A program made the translations under genes and the position numbers. Positions 21,711-30,186 of a stretch of 64,000 nt of DNA are shown here, one piece after another; within the stretch, counting starts at the first letter, position 1, and every line of letters starts with the position of its first letter. The stretch comes from Escherichia fergusonii ATCC 35469. GTDB lineage: Bacteria > Pseudomonadota > Gammaproteobacteria > Enterobacterales > Enterobacteriaceae. The notes under the pieces were generated by a model. That model was not told the DNA's origin. It ran no database searches and was given only the letters and a program-made list of their open reading frames with translations. Location of the stretch: the NCBI RefSeq assembly GCF_000026225.1, contig NC_011740.1, positions 2,356,001-2,420,000 of the forward strand, written 5' to 3'.

Positions 21711-22472
21711 ATGCCCGTTCAAACACAACAATTTTCGTTCAAGGTGCTCACCATCAATATTCACAAAGGCTTTACCGCGTTTAACCGACGCTTCATTTTG
21801 CCGGAACTTCGCGACGCCGTGCGTACCGTCAGTGCCGATATTGTTTGCCTGCAAGAAGTGATGGGTGCGCATGAAGTTCATCCGCTGCATGTGGAAAACT
21901 GGCCCGATACCTCGCACTACGAGTTTCTCGCCGACACTATGTGGAGCGATTTTGCCTACGGTCGCAATGCCGTATACCCGGAAGGGCATCACGGTAACGC
22001 CGTACTGTCGCGCTATCCCATTGAACATTATGAGAATCGTGATGTTTCGGTCGATGGTGCGGAAAAGCGCGGCGTGCTCTACTGCCGCATTGTGCCGCCA
22101 ATGACCGGGAAAGCGATTCATGTGATGTGCGTACATCTGGGCCTGCGTGAAGCGCACCGTCAGGCGCAGCTTGCGATGCTCGCCGAATGGGTGAATGAGC
22201 TGCCGGACGGCGAACCAGTATTGGTGGCGGGTGATTTCAACGACTGGCGGCAAAAAGCTAATCATCCGTTAAAAGTACAGGCCGGACTGGATGAGATTTT
22301 TACCCGCGCCCACGGACGCCCGGCGCGCACGTTTCCGGTGCAATTTCCTCTACTACGACTGGACAGGATCTACGTCAAAAATGCCAGCGCCAGCGCGCCA
22401 ACCGCGTTGCCGCTGCGGACATGGCGACACCTTTCTGATCATGCCCCTTTAAGTGCGGAGATTCATTTATGA
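21711..22472 (+). CDS. ybhP: Endonuclease/exonuclease/phosphatase-fold protein YbhP
   Basis: A 253-residue member of the EEP (DNase I-like) superfamily. Conserved elements are KVLTINIHKGF, the metal-binding Glu in IVCLQEV, VAGDFNDW and the C-terminal SDHAPL. It lacks a signal peptide. YbhP is co-transcribed with clsB, which it overlaps by four bases (ATGA), and with ybhN, so a role in phospholipid or envelope metabolism is more likely than DNA cleavage. The true substrate is unknown. Confidence 0.93.
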   Translation: MPVQTQQFSFKVLTINIHKGFTAFNRRFILPELRDAVRTVSADIVCLQEVMGAHEVHPLHVENWPDTSHYEFLADTMWSDFAYGRNAVYPEGHHGNAVLSRYPIEHYENRDVSVDGAEKRGVLYCRIVPPMTGKAIHVMCVHLGLREAHRQAQLAMLAEWVNELPDGEPVLVAGDFNDWRQKANHPLKVQAGLDEIFTRAHGRPARTFPVQFPLLRLDRIYVKNASASAPTALPLRTWRHLSDHAPLSAEIHL

Positions 22473-23710
22473 AATGTAGCTGGCGCGAAGGCAATAAGAT
22501 CCAGTTGCTGGAAAACGGCGAGCAATATTATCCCGCGGTGTTTAAGGCGATTGGCGAGGCACAAGAACGCATCATTCTTGAAACGTTTATCTGGTTTGAG
22601 GATGACGTCGGCAAACAGCTGCATGCGGCACTACTGGCAGCAGCGCAACGCGGGGTAAAAGCGGAAGTCTTGCTGGATGGCTACGGTTCGCCGGATCTCA
22701 GCGATGAGTTTGTCAATGAACTGACGGCAGCTGGCGTGGTGTTCCGCTACTACGATCCCCGCCCTCGCCTTTTTGGTATGCGCACCAATGTGTTTCGCCG
22801 GATGCATCGCAAAATTGTGGTGATCGACGCACGTATCGCCTTTATTGGTGGGCTGAATTACTCCGCCGAGCATATGTCCAGCTACGGTCCAGAGGCTAAA
22901 CAGGATTACGCAGTGCGCCTTGAAGGGCCGATTGTCGAAGATATTCTCCAGTTTGAACTGGAAAACCTGCCAGGACACAGCGCAGCACGACGCTGGTGGC
23001 GACGTCATCACAAAGCGGAAGAAAACCGCCAGCCGGGAGAAGCGCAGGTATTATTGGTTTGGCGCGATAACGAAGAACATCGTGATGATATCGAACGCCA
23101 CTATCTGAAAATGCTCACTCAGGCTCGTCGGGAAGTGATTATCGCCAACGCCTACTTCTTTCCTGGCTATCGATTTTTGCACGCCTTACGCAAAGCGGCG
23201 CGGCGCGGGGTGCGGATCAAGCTGATCATTCAGGGCGAACCGGATATGCCCATTGTCAGAGTCGGCGCGCGTTTACTGTACAACTATCTGGTTAAAGGCG
23301 GCGTTCAGGTATTTGAGTACCGCCGCCGCCCGCTCCACGGTAAAGTGGCATTGATGGACGATCACTGGGCGACGGTAGGGTCCAGTAATCTCGATCCGCT
23401 CAGTTTGTCGCTAAATCTCGAAGCAAACGTCATCATTCACGATCGTAATTTTAACCAGACGCTACGCGATAATCTGAACGGCATCATCGCCGCCGACTGT
23501 CAACAAGTGGATGAATCCATGCTGCCGAAACGCACCTGGTGGAACCTGACCAAAAGCGTGCTGGCATTCCATTTTTTGCGCCACTTCCCGGCGCTGGTGG
23601 GCTGGCTTCCGGCGCACACGCCGCGTCTGGCGCAAGTTGATCCCCCCGCACAACCGACAATGGAAACTCAGGATCGGATAGAAACTGAAAACACGGGGGT
23701 AAAACCCTGA
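22469..23710 (+). CDS. clsB: Cardiolipin synthase B
   Basis: ClsB (YbhO) is a 413-residue phospholipase D-superfamily enzyme that joins two phosphatidylglycerols to make cardiolipin; it also has phosphatidylglycerol-forming activity. Both HKD motifs are present: HRKIVVIDARIAFIGG around residue 113 and HGKVALMDDHWATVGSSN around residue 290. Unlike ClsA it has no N-terminal transmembrane pair. It overlaps ybhP by four bases and ybhN by one, so the three form a translationally coupled unit. Confidence 0.96.
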   Translation: MKCSWREGNKIQLLENGEQYYPAVFKAIGEAQERIILETFIWFEDDVGKQLHAALLAAAQRGVKAEVLLDGYGSPDLSDEFVNELTAAGVVFRYYDPRPRLFGMRTNVFRRMHRKIVVIDARIAFIGGLNYSAEHMSSYGPEAKQDYAVRLEGPIVEDILQFELENLPGHSAARRWWRRHHKAEENRQPGEAQVLLVWRDNEEHRDDIERHYLKMLTQARREVIIANAYFFPGYRFLHALRKAARRGVRIKLIIQGEPDMPIVRVGARLLYNYLVKGGVQVFEYRRRPLHGKVALMDDHWATVGSSNLDPLSLSLNLEANVIIHDRNFNQTLRDNLNGIIAADCQQVDESMLPKRTWWNLTKSVLAFHFLRHFPALVGWLPAHTPRLAQVDPPAQPTMETQDRIETENTGVKP

Positions 23711-24666
23711 TGAGTAAATCACACCCACGCTGGCGCTTAGCAAAGAAGATCCTCACCTGGCTGTTTTTTATCGCGGTGATAGTGTTGCTGGTGGTCTACG
23801 CCAAAAAAGTGGACTGGGAAGAGGTCTGGAAGGTCATCCGAGACTACAATCGCGTTGCGCTGCTCAGTGCGATTGGGCTGGTGGTCGTCAGCTATCTGAT
23901 ATATGGCTGCTATGATCTGCTCGCCCGCTTCTACTGCGGTCATAAACTGGCAAAACGCCAGGTCATGCTGGTGTCGTTTATCTGTTACGCCTTCAACCTG
24001 ACGCTCAGTACCTGGGTCGGCGGCATTGGTATGCGCTATCGTTTGTACTCCCGGCTAGGGTTACCGGGCAGCACTATTACGCGGATTTTCTCGCTCAGTA
24101 TTACCACCAACTGGCTGGGCTATATTTTGCTGGCCGGGATTATCTTTACCGCAGGCGTGGTGGAGCTGCCGGACCACTGGTATGTCGATCAAACCACGCT
24201 GCGCATTCTCGGCATTGGCTTACTGATGATTATCGCGGTTTATTTGTGGTTTTGCGCTTTCGCGAAGCACCGCCATATGACCATCAAAGGACAAAAACTG
24301 GTGCTGCCTTCATGGAAATTCGCCCTCGCCCAGATGCTGATTTCCAGCGTTAACTGGATGGTAATGGGAGCGATTATCTGGCTGTTGCTGGGTCAAAACG
24401 TGAACTATTTCTTTGTACTGGGCGTGTTGCTGGTTAGTAGTATTGCTGGCGTCATCGTGCATATTCCGGCGGGGATTGGTGTGCTGGAAGCGGTGTTTAT
24501 CGCGCTACTGGCTGGGGAGCATACCTCCAAAGGCACAATTATCGCCGCCCTGCTCGCTTACCGTGTGCTGTATTACTTTATCCCGCTGCTGCTGGCGCTG
24601 ATCTGTTACCTGTTGCTGGAAAGCCAGGCGAAGAAGCTACGAGCGAAAAATGAAGCGGCGATGTGA
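23710..24666 (+). CDS. ybhN: YbhN, polytopic membrane protein of the lysylphosphatidylglycerol synthase-TM family
   Basis: A 318-residue inner-membrane protein with about eight helices, related to the flippase domain of MprF and to UPF0104. Family elements include LTLSTWVGGIGMRYRLYSRLG and VHIPAGIGVLEAVFIALL. Placement behind clsB suggests work on cardiolipin or its movement between leaflets; this is inference. Its ATG overlaps the clsB stop (TGATG). The stop lies three bases from the end of the convergent accessory gene at 24670, with no visible terminator between. Confidence 0.93.
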   Translation: MSKSHPRWRLAKKILTWLFFIAVIVLLVVYAKKVDWEEVWKVIRDYNRVALLSAIGLVVVSYLIYGCYDLLARFYCGHKLAKRQVMLVSFICYAFNLTLSTWVGGIGMRYRLYSRLGLPGSTITRIFSLSITTNWLGYILLAGIIFTAGVVELPDHWYVDQTTLRILGIGLLMIIAVYLWFCAFAKHRHMTIKGQKLVLPSWKFALAQMLISSVNWMVMGAIIWLLLGQNVNYFFVLGVLLVSSIAGVIVHIPAGIGVLEAVFIALLAGEHTSKGTIIAALLAYRVLYYFIPLLLALICYLLLESQAKKLRAKNEAAM

Positions 24667-24669
24667 AGT

Positions 24670-24891
24670 TTAGTTAAGTTCTTTTGGTTTAAGTTCGGGA
24701 TGCTGTTTATAGATGGGGTTCATGATATCGATTAACATGCGCCCCATAATTTCCCCGACGGCGGAACGATAAATATTAAGCTCAGATTCATCGCAAGCTT
24801 GCTGAACATATAATACTGACGCATCTAATTGAGAACCAATATTGAGCATTAATGCGCTGATATCTGCTGCCAGAGTTTTATCTTTGAACAT
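24670..24891 (-). CDS. Small protein of unknown function (73 aa), accessory
   Basis: I do not recognise this protein. It has 73 residues, beginning MFKDKTLAADISALML and ending KPKELN, and looks mostly helical and soluble, without signal peptide or membrane segment. The ATG at 24891 is preceded by AAAGGTTTATAAA, a reasonable ribosome binding site; a longer reading from 24933 overlaps the upstream gene and lacks one. It lies 13 bases after the gene at 24905 and in the same direction, so the two are probably co-transcribed. Base composition is AT-richer than that of the neighbouring core genes. I recall no gene here in K-12, which suggests acquisition or loss. Confidence 0.7.
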   Translation of the reverse strand: MFKDKTLAADISALMLNIGSQLDASVLYVQQACDESELNIYRSAVGEIMGRMLIDIMNPIYKQHPELKPKELN

Positions 24892-24904
24892 TTTATAAAC
24901 CTTT

Positions 24905-25261
24905 TTAATCTCTAAACATAAAAGATACTGCATGTTCCATTTTATTACTCAAAGGATAACTATCTTTTATTGCATATGTAAAATCACTTGTTTTGATTAT
25001 TAAGTTTTTTATAGCATCATCAAGATACTCAGGAACTAATGATTCAATATTTTCAAGATCACAACCAAGATCAATTATCTCTATTAGCTCTTTATCACAA
25101 TCATTTTTGTGTAAAAGCCTGGAAATAAAAGGTCTGAAAACTAGTAGTTCAGATTCATCTATAGTTATCGTGCCTTCTTTCAAGGAATGTAACACTCCTG
25201 AAAGCAGTATAGCCATAAATTTATCCATATATTTATTATCGATGGTACAAACTAACTGCAT
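24905..25261 (-). CDS. Small protein of unknown function (118 aa), accessory, possibly DUF3969-like
   Basis: I do not recognise this with certainty. The 118-residue product starts MQLVCTIDNKYMDKF. It is acidic, predicted soluble and mixed alpha/beta, with TITIDESELLVFRPF in the middle and KMEHAVSFMFRD at the end. It faintly recalls DUF3969 proteins, but I cannot confirm that. A GGAG lies six bases before the ATG at 25261, which decides this start over the one at 25273. The gene is strongly AT-rich. It lies 58 bases downstream of ybhM and 13 upstream of the 73-aa gene, so the three could form one transcript. Small acidic paired genes like these can be immunity proteins, but no toxin gene is visible. 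Confidence 0.68.
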   Translation of the reverse strand: MQLVCTIDNKYMDKFMAILLSGVLHSLKEGTITIDESELLVFRPFISRLLHKNDCDKELIEIIDLGCDLENIESLVPEYLDDAIKNLIIKTSDFTYAIKDSYPLSNKMEHAVSFMFRD

Positions 25262-25319
25262 GATATTCTCCACTATTGTATTTCAGATACTACATTTCTA
25301 AACGTAAGTCGAAAGTGCG

Positions 25320-26033
25320 TTAAATATGAAACCGCGTATGCCTTTGCCAGACAAGCGTTATCACTATTGCTGCAAGAATCCCAAAGAAGCCGATAAAATA
25401 GTAATAGAGTGTTAATGCACCTGTAACAGCGCAACGAACCGGACTCCACAACTCTTCGCTATGGCATTTTCCTGCCAGTTCAAGGAGCTTATTTCGTCCA
25501 TGCGAGATAATGCCTGACCATAAAACAATCATTAAGCAACTTATTACCCAAATGGGTCGTTCACTCATTAATGCGGCATTCACGCTGATCACCAGAGCCA
25601 ACCCTGTCAACGTCATCATAATGATGAAACGGTGAGAACCAGGATCAACATTAAATAATAAACCGGCCAGCATACTGATTAAAAACATCGCGCCCGCAGT
25701 GCTGAACACAAGGATAATGGCAGATACAGGAGCTAAACTAGCAACGACAATCGCCACCAAAGAGATTAAAAACAGATACATTACGCCTGCGATGGCGGCA
25801 TTTATCTTGTTGATATCTTTACTTAAGCCATACATACAAAGTAATGATAATCCTATGGCAACATACATTTGCGGTGAATCATATTTTGTTGCCGTAATTT
25901 CGAGATAATTAGCTATCCAGGCCAGACCTGCGGTTGCCGCCAAACCGACAGCGGTAATGAGCCATATGGCGTTTAATATTTTCGCCTCACACATGTAATC
26001 GAATTTATCATTGTTTTTCGAGTATGATTCCAT
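25320..26033 (-). CDS. ybhM: Membrane protein YbhM
   Basis: A 237-residue polytopic inner-membrane protein with six to seven helices. I recognise it as YbhM from EITATKYDSP, GLSKDINKINAAIAGV, AMFLISMLAGLLFNVDPGSHRF and ALMSERPIWV. The N-terminal third differs more from K-12 than the rest; overall about one residue in nine seems changed. The start at 26033 (MESYS) gives the family length; an upstream reading from 26141 adds a 36-residue AT-rich extension that is unlikely. Function is unknown. In K-12 it directly neighbours ybhL, whereas here an ept gene separates them. Confidence 0.93.
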   Translation of the reverse strand: MESYSKNNDKFDYMCEAKILNAIWLITAVGLAATAGLAWIANYLEITATKYDSPQMYVAIGLSLLCMYGLSKDINKINAAIAGVMYLFLISLVAIVVASLAPVSAIILVFSTAGAMFLISMLAGLLFNVDPGSHRFIIMMTLTGLALVISVNAALMSERPIWVISCLMIVLWSGIISHGRNKLLELAGKCHSEELWSPVRCAVTGALTLYYYFIGFFGILAAIVITLVWQRHTRFHI

Positions 26034-26198
26034 TCTTTTAGTTGTCCTTAGTGAAAAACTTAAATTACTATTGTGAATGAACCTAAAGTTATTCATACAA
26101 AATATTTTTATATTTATGGATGCGAAAAAGGCAACCGCCATGTGGTAAAACGTATTTTATGGTCTGGCACTTGTCTGGTGTATTTTGAATAAGAATCA

Positions 26199-26220
26199 GG
26201 GAGCACCTGACGATGCTCCC
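26199..26220 (-). terminator. Hairpin between the ept gene and ybhM
   Basis: GGGAGCACC and the complementary GATGCTCCC form a GC-rich stem 12 bases beyond the ept stop. There is only a weak T-rich tail (TGATTCTTATTC) on the leftward reading, so it is a possible terminator or attenuator. Confidence 0.5.
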
Positions 26221-26231
26221 CAGACATTAAT

Positions 26232-27893
26232 TTACAGCGGATTAGGACTGGCTTCGCGATAAGGAATCTTTTTCTTCGGTGAGGCAAAGGTATCACGCAG
26301 ATCTTTATATTCAAAGACTTTAGCTCGACTACCGTCCGTTACAGGGATAGATGTCGCAGGACGATAACATTCAGACAACGGAGAGTTGCACCGTGTTTCG
26401 CCAGTGGAAATGCCCAGCCAGTCAAGCATCATTGCATAGTTATTGAGCAACGAATAGTTCTCACGAATATGACCAAGCTTACGCGATTGACTGTTCAATG
26501 CCTCAGAACTGTACCAGATAAATTGCGGTACATCGTAGGCTTCTTTACTTGGTGTATCTGCGCCATGCATATAAAGTGACGGAATATCAGGATTTTTTTC
26601 CAGGCCATGATCAGAAAAATAAAGCAATGAGGATTTACTACCTTCAAGACGCTTTATGACCTCACCAATAACATAATCAGTGAACAATATAGAGTTGTTG
26701 TAGCAATCCTCATATTTATTGCCAGTTTTGAATTTATCTGCCCATTCAGGATAACGCGTACAGGCAATTTCATGACTACCATTGATGTGCAACATGATGA
26801 GTTTTTTACCTTTTTCTTTTAAGGCTTCATCAAGATGGGGTAAAAGGGCATCGTCATATTCACCTGTCATCCACTGCGATTTATTGCTGGCACTTCCGAT
26901 AAGGGTAATGTAGTTATTATGTTTACCCACAACATTCTGTGTACTCAGCCATGTTGTTTGAAAACCAGCTTTATTAGCTAACGTAACAATATTGTTTGAT
27001 AAATCGGCAGCAGTAAAACTTTCTGTTGATGCCTTACTGAGAATCATTGGAATCGAAGTCACTGTCGCCGCCGCAGGTGAAATAGCGTTATCAAAAATTA
27101 GTGCCTGCGGTGCGATTGTATTTTGTACGGGCGTAGTATTCTGTTCGAAACCATACAAGCTCATATTACTGCGACGTGCAGACTCACCAATAATGATTAC
27201 ATAGGTATCAATATCAGTGTCTTTAGTCGTTAACCCCGGTAAATCTATATCAATCTGCTTTAGCTCTTTTGCAAAAGCAATGTCACGGTATGCAACAATA
27301 AAATTTGAAGCAACGTAAAATGGTGTAACTTTTAATGCGCGAGCGCTTAAAGGATAATAGCCGCCAAGACCATCTTTCTGCTGTTTTTTCCATTGACTGT
27401 AAGTAAACCATGCCAGAAAAATCAATAATATGACCATTGCGGCGCGTTGAATTTTAGAAGAGAGACATTTTGCACCATTGTGTATGGAGAAATATGTCAA
27501 TAGAAAATAAATGACGCATACCGGCATCCATGAAATATACATACCCGTCATCGATTTAACTTCAGCCCAATGAGTTTCAAGAATACTCATCGCAAATACG
27601 ATATTGAAATCGCTTTGATATATTTCCCATGTACAAAGCGCAATCATAAAATTAACAGTGAGTAATAATGACACCCCCAGCGCTAAAATTTTCCCCACCA
27701 ACAGGCGATAACATGCTGTCAGAGATAATATAATTAGCATGTTGCATGCACCAACACGTAATATTACCCGGAGAGGTTGTAAATGATATAAAGGCCAAAG
27801 TTGAATCAATGTTGAAGCAAATAATAGCGCTAAAAAAAGATATATTTTTCTCTGCCGTGGATAAACAGACAATGAAGGTAATACAGAAGACAT
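26232..27893 (-). CDS. EptA-family phosphoethanolamine transferase, accessory
   Basis: A 553-residue inner-membrane enzyme of the sulfatase/alkaline-phosphatase-fold phosphoethanolamine transferases. These move the head group from phosphatidylethanolamine to lipid A or another envelope glycan. Five helices occupy residues about 15-175. The periplasmic catalytic domain (about 225-540) has the metal-binding Glu in IIIGESAR (E237), the nucleophile Thr in SPAAATVTS (T277), HINGSH (369-374) and FSDHG (D428, H429). Cysteine pairs around residues 378/397 and 502/509 suit disulfides. It is distinct from core EptA, EptB, OpgE and CptA, and I recall no gene at this place in K-12. The acceptor cannot be read from sequence. 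Its start has only a weak binding site. Confidence 0.9.
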   Translation of the reverse strand: MSSVLPSLSVYPRQRKIYLFLALLFASTLIQLWPLYHLQPLRVILRVGACNMLIILSLTACYRLLVGKILALGVSLLLTVNFMIALCTWEIYQSDFNIVFAMSILETHWAEVKSMTGMYISWMPVCVIYFLLTYFSIHNGAKCLSSKIQRAAMVILLIFLAWFTYSQWKKQQKDGLGGYYPLSARALKVTPFYVASNFIVAYRDIAFAKELKQIDIDLPGLTTKDTDIDTYVIIIGESARRSNMSLYGFEQNTTPVQNTIAPQALIFDNAISPAAATVTSIPMILSKASTESFTAADLSNNIVTLANKAGFQTTWLSTQNVVGKHNNYITLIGSASNKSQWMTGEYDDALLPHLDEALKEKGKKLIMLHINGSHEIACTRYPEWADKFKTGNKYEDCYNNSILFTDYVIGEVIKRLEGSKSSLLYFSDHGLEKNPDIPSLYMHGADTPSKEAYDVPQFIWYSSEALNSQSRKLGHIRENYSLLNNYAMMLDWLGISTGETRCNSPLSECYRPATSIPVTDGSRAKVFEYKDLRDTFASPKKKIPYREASPNPL

Positions 27894-28211
27894 AGAGAAT
27901 TAATCCATTTTTTTCATGAATGTATGTTCAATGTTCGACATTTTCAATAAAATAACAATGTCGCAACAAAACTTCAGCGAGTTAGTAATTTATTGCATCG
28001 GAGTTTGCTAAAAAAGACAACCACCTTAACCGATATTAAACCGCCGAATTGTACTCTATTATTCTTCGTTTGCACCAAATTTTTAGAGAAAAGCTATTGT
28101 ATTTCAATTAAATAGCTGACTGATAATTTAAGCCAGTAAACTCACCAGCGAACATCATTAATGACATTAATAATTGCAAAACAATTAATTAATTGCCGTT
28201 ATTATACAGAT
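27894..28211. other. AT-rich intergenic region upstream of the ept gene
   Basis: About 320 bases without a convincing open frame lie between the ept start and the ybhL terminator. They are strongly AT-rich and must hold the promoter of the ept gene. I see no clear PhoP or PmrA box; one near match is discussed among the rejected items. The composition resembles that of horizontally acquired islands, which H-NS often binds. Confidence 0.5.
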
Positions 28212-28238
28212 AAAAAATCCCGACTACGGGTCGGGATT
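28212..28238 (-). terminator. Rho-independent terminator after ybhL
   Basis: Reading leftward, AATCCCGA-CCCGTAG-TCGGGATT is followed by TTTT. It lies 18 bases past the ybhL stop and separates ybhL from the accessory genes. Confidence 0.9.
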
Positions 28239-28255
28239 CAACGCAAGTAAAATAT

Positions 28256-28960
28256 TCAGCGACGGTTGCCAAATATTCTCAGCAACATTAGGAACAGGTT
28301 GATGAAGTCGAGGTAAAGGGTTAATGCCCCCAGGATGGAGTATTTACGCAGGTTGGAGGTATCGCGGGTATCAATCTGCTCACCCATATTTTTTAGTTTC
28401 TGAGTGTCATACGCCGTCAATCCAACAAAGACAATCACGCCGATGTAGGTAACTGCCCACATCAACGCTTCGCTTTTCAGCCAGAAGTTCACCAGCGATG
28501 CCAGCACAATGCCGATCAACGCCATAAACAACATATTGCCGAAGCCACTTAAATCACGTTTGGTGGTGTAACCGTACAGGCTCATTACGCCGAACATCCC
28601 GGCAGTGACAACAAAAGTGCTGGCAATAGACGCCGCGGTATAAACAATGAAAATACTGGAAAGCGTTAGTCCGGTTAGCGCCGAATAGAGCATAAATAGT
28701 GTCGTCGTTACACCCGCACTTAACTTTTGAATCATCGCTGATAACACGATAACTAAAGCTAATTGTGCTATCACCAGGCCTATCAGAAAGACGCGATTGG
28801 TGAAAAGTAGCTCCATCAGAGCTGCCGAATTGGCTGCATACCAGGCAACAAAAGCGGTAAGCAGCAGGCCAGCTGTCATCCAGCCATATACCTGCGCCAT
28901 ATAGGTTTGCAGGCCGGAACGCGCCTGCACAATGGAATCGGAACGTGGGAAACGGTCCAT
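28256..28960 (-). CDS. ybhL: Bax inhibitor-1 family membrane protein YbhL
   Basis: A 234-residue, seven-helix inner-membrane protein of the BI-1/TMBIM (YccA/YbhL) family. Family features include GLQTYMAQVYGWM at the N-terminus, ALTGLTLSSIFIVYTAASIASTF, and the C-terminal IVFVGLTAYDTQKLKNM with ALTLYLDFINLFLMLLRIFG, which contains the paired acidic residues of the pH-sensing latch. BI-1 proteins leak calcium or protons; the E. coli role is not defined. The ATG at 28960 follows AGGAGG. It stands alone, 46 bases downstream of moaE in the same direction. Confidence 0.95.
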   Translation of the reverse strand: MDRFPRSDSIVQARSGLQTYMAQVYGWMTAGLLLTAFVAWYAANSAALMELLFTNRVFLIGLVIAQLALVIVLSAMIQKLSAGVTTTLFMLYSALTGLTLSSIFIVYTAASIASTFVVTAGMFGVMSLYGYTTKRDLSGFGNMLFMALIGIVLASLVNFWLKSEALMWAVTYIGVIVFVGLTAYDTQKLKNMGEQIDTRDTSNLRKYSILGALTLYLDFINLFLMLLRIFGNRR

Positions 28961-29006
28961 GGCATCCTCCTGGTAGAAAGTGATACGTTAAGCGTATCAC
29001 ATTATT

Positions 29007-29459
29007 CTACCAGCGTTTTGCTGCCTGCTGGTCGCTCTCCCGGGCTTCAACCCAGCGGTCGCCTTCCGGCGTGGCTTCGCGCTTCCAGAATGGTGCGCGG
29101 GTTTTGAGATAGTCCATAATAAACTGCCCGGCTTCAAACGCACTGCTGCGATGCGCACTGGTGACACCGACAAAAACGATTTCATCGCCCGGCCATAATT
29201 CCCCGATGCGGTGAATCACCGTGACGCGCCCCAGCGGCCAGCGGTTACGCGCTTCATCGACAATTTCTGCCAGTGCTTTTTCAGTCATCCCCGGATAGTG
29301 TTCGAGGGTTAATGCTTTGACGCTGTCGCCCAGGTTATGGTTGCGCACCTTACCGGTAAAGGTGACTACTGCACCGTCTTCGTCACGCTCCGCCAGCCAC
29401 GGATACTCTTCTCCTACGCTGAACGGCTGCGGGCCGACAACAATTTTGGTTTCTGCCAT
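29007..29459 (-). CDS. moaE: Molybdopterin synthase catalytic subunit
   Basis: MoaE (150 residues) is the large subunit of molybdopterin synthase. With MoaD thiocarboxylate it inserts the two dithiolene sulfurs into cyclic pyranopterin monophosphate. Recognised segments are VTFTGKVRNHN, LTLEHYPGMTEKAL, HRIGELWPGDEIVFVGVTSAHR and the active-site Lys stretch LKTRAPFWKRE. It is the last gene of moaABCDE and starts one base after moaD ends. Confidence 0.97.
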   Translation of the reverse strand: MAETKIVVGPQPFSVGEEYPWLAERDEDGAVVTFTGKVRNHNLGDSVKALTLEHYPGMTEKALAEIVDEARNRWPLGRVTVIHRIGELWPGDEIVFVGVTSAHRSSAFEAGQFIMDYLKTRAPFWKREATPEGDRWVEARESDQQAAKRW

Positions 29460-29460
29460 T

Positions 29461-29706
29461 TTAGCCTCCGGTTACCGGCGGGAAGAAAGCCACTTCGTCG
29501 CCGTCAGTCAGCGGATGGTCAAAACTCACCAGCGTCTGGTTGACGGCAGCAAGCAATTTGCCATCTTCCAGCGCCAGCGCCCAACGATCGCTCTGCGCAG
29601 CCAGATGCTGACGTAACGCTTCCACGGTTGGGAAATCCGCAGCTACTTCGGCTGCATCTGTTCCTACCAACTCGCGCACCTGGGCGAAAAAAAGAACTTT
29701 AATCAT
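29461..29706 (-). CDS. moaD: Molybdopterin synthase sulfur carrier subunit
   Basis: An 81-residue ubiquitin-fold sulfur carrier. The C-terminal Gly-Gly (FFPPVTGG) is adenylated by MoeB and converted to a thiocarboxylate, then docks into MoaE. The start at 29706 ([10 protein letters not shown]) matches the family and overlaps the moaC end by eight bases; longer readings lie inside moaC. Confidence 0.97.
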
Positions 29707-30184
29707 CCGCTTCCACCTTAAAGTCACCCGACTTGCCACCGCTCTTCGCCAGCAAACGTACCGGACCAATCACCATATCTTTTTGCACCGCTTTACACAT
29801 GTCATAAATGGTCAGCGCGGCCACGGAGGCCGCCGTTAACGCTTCCATTTCGACGCCGGTTTTCCCGGTCAGGCGGCATAAGGTTTCTATACGCACCCGA
29901 TTGTGCTCCGGCTCGGCCTGCAAATTGACTTCAACTTTACTGAGCATCAGCGGATGACAAAGCGGGATCAAATCCCATGTGCGTTTTGCTGCCTGAATAC
30001 CGGCGATACGCGCAGTGGCAAATACGTCACCTTTGTGGTGGCGACCATCAATGATCATCGCCAACGTCTCGCTGCGCATGGTGACAAAGGCTTCGGCGCG
30101 CGCTTCACGCACGGTTTCCGCTTTGGCGGAGACATCCACCATGTGCGCTTCGCCAGCGGCGTTGATATGGGTCAGTTGCGACAT
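29699..30184 (-). CDS. moaC: Cyclic pyranopterin monophosphate synthase
   Basis: MoaC (161 residues) converts 3',8-cyclo-7,8-dihydro-GTP, the product of MoaA, into cyclic pyranopterin monophosphate. Family motifs are [45 protein letters not shown] and [24 protein letters not shown] with the catalytic Lys and Asp. It lies two bases after moaB and overlaps moaD. Confidence 0.97.
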
Positions 30185-30186
30185 AC

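Noticed and set aside
22631..23011. Long antisense frames within core genes (22631-23011, also 50404-51246, 6006-6674, 51991-52653)
   Set aside because: They mirror strongly biased coding strands of clsB, galE, fiu and galT. No binding sites, domains or independent codon structure support them.
28020..28043. PmrA-box-like TTTAAT...GTTAAG upstream of the ept gene
   Set aside because: The two TTAA cores are 10 bases apart instead of the 11 required by the PmrA consensus, and the second half-site has G where a pyrimidine is expected. I would not claim PmrAB control.
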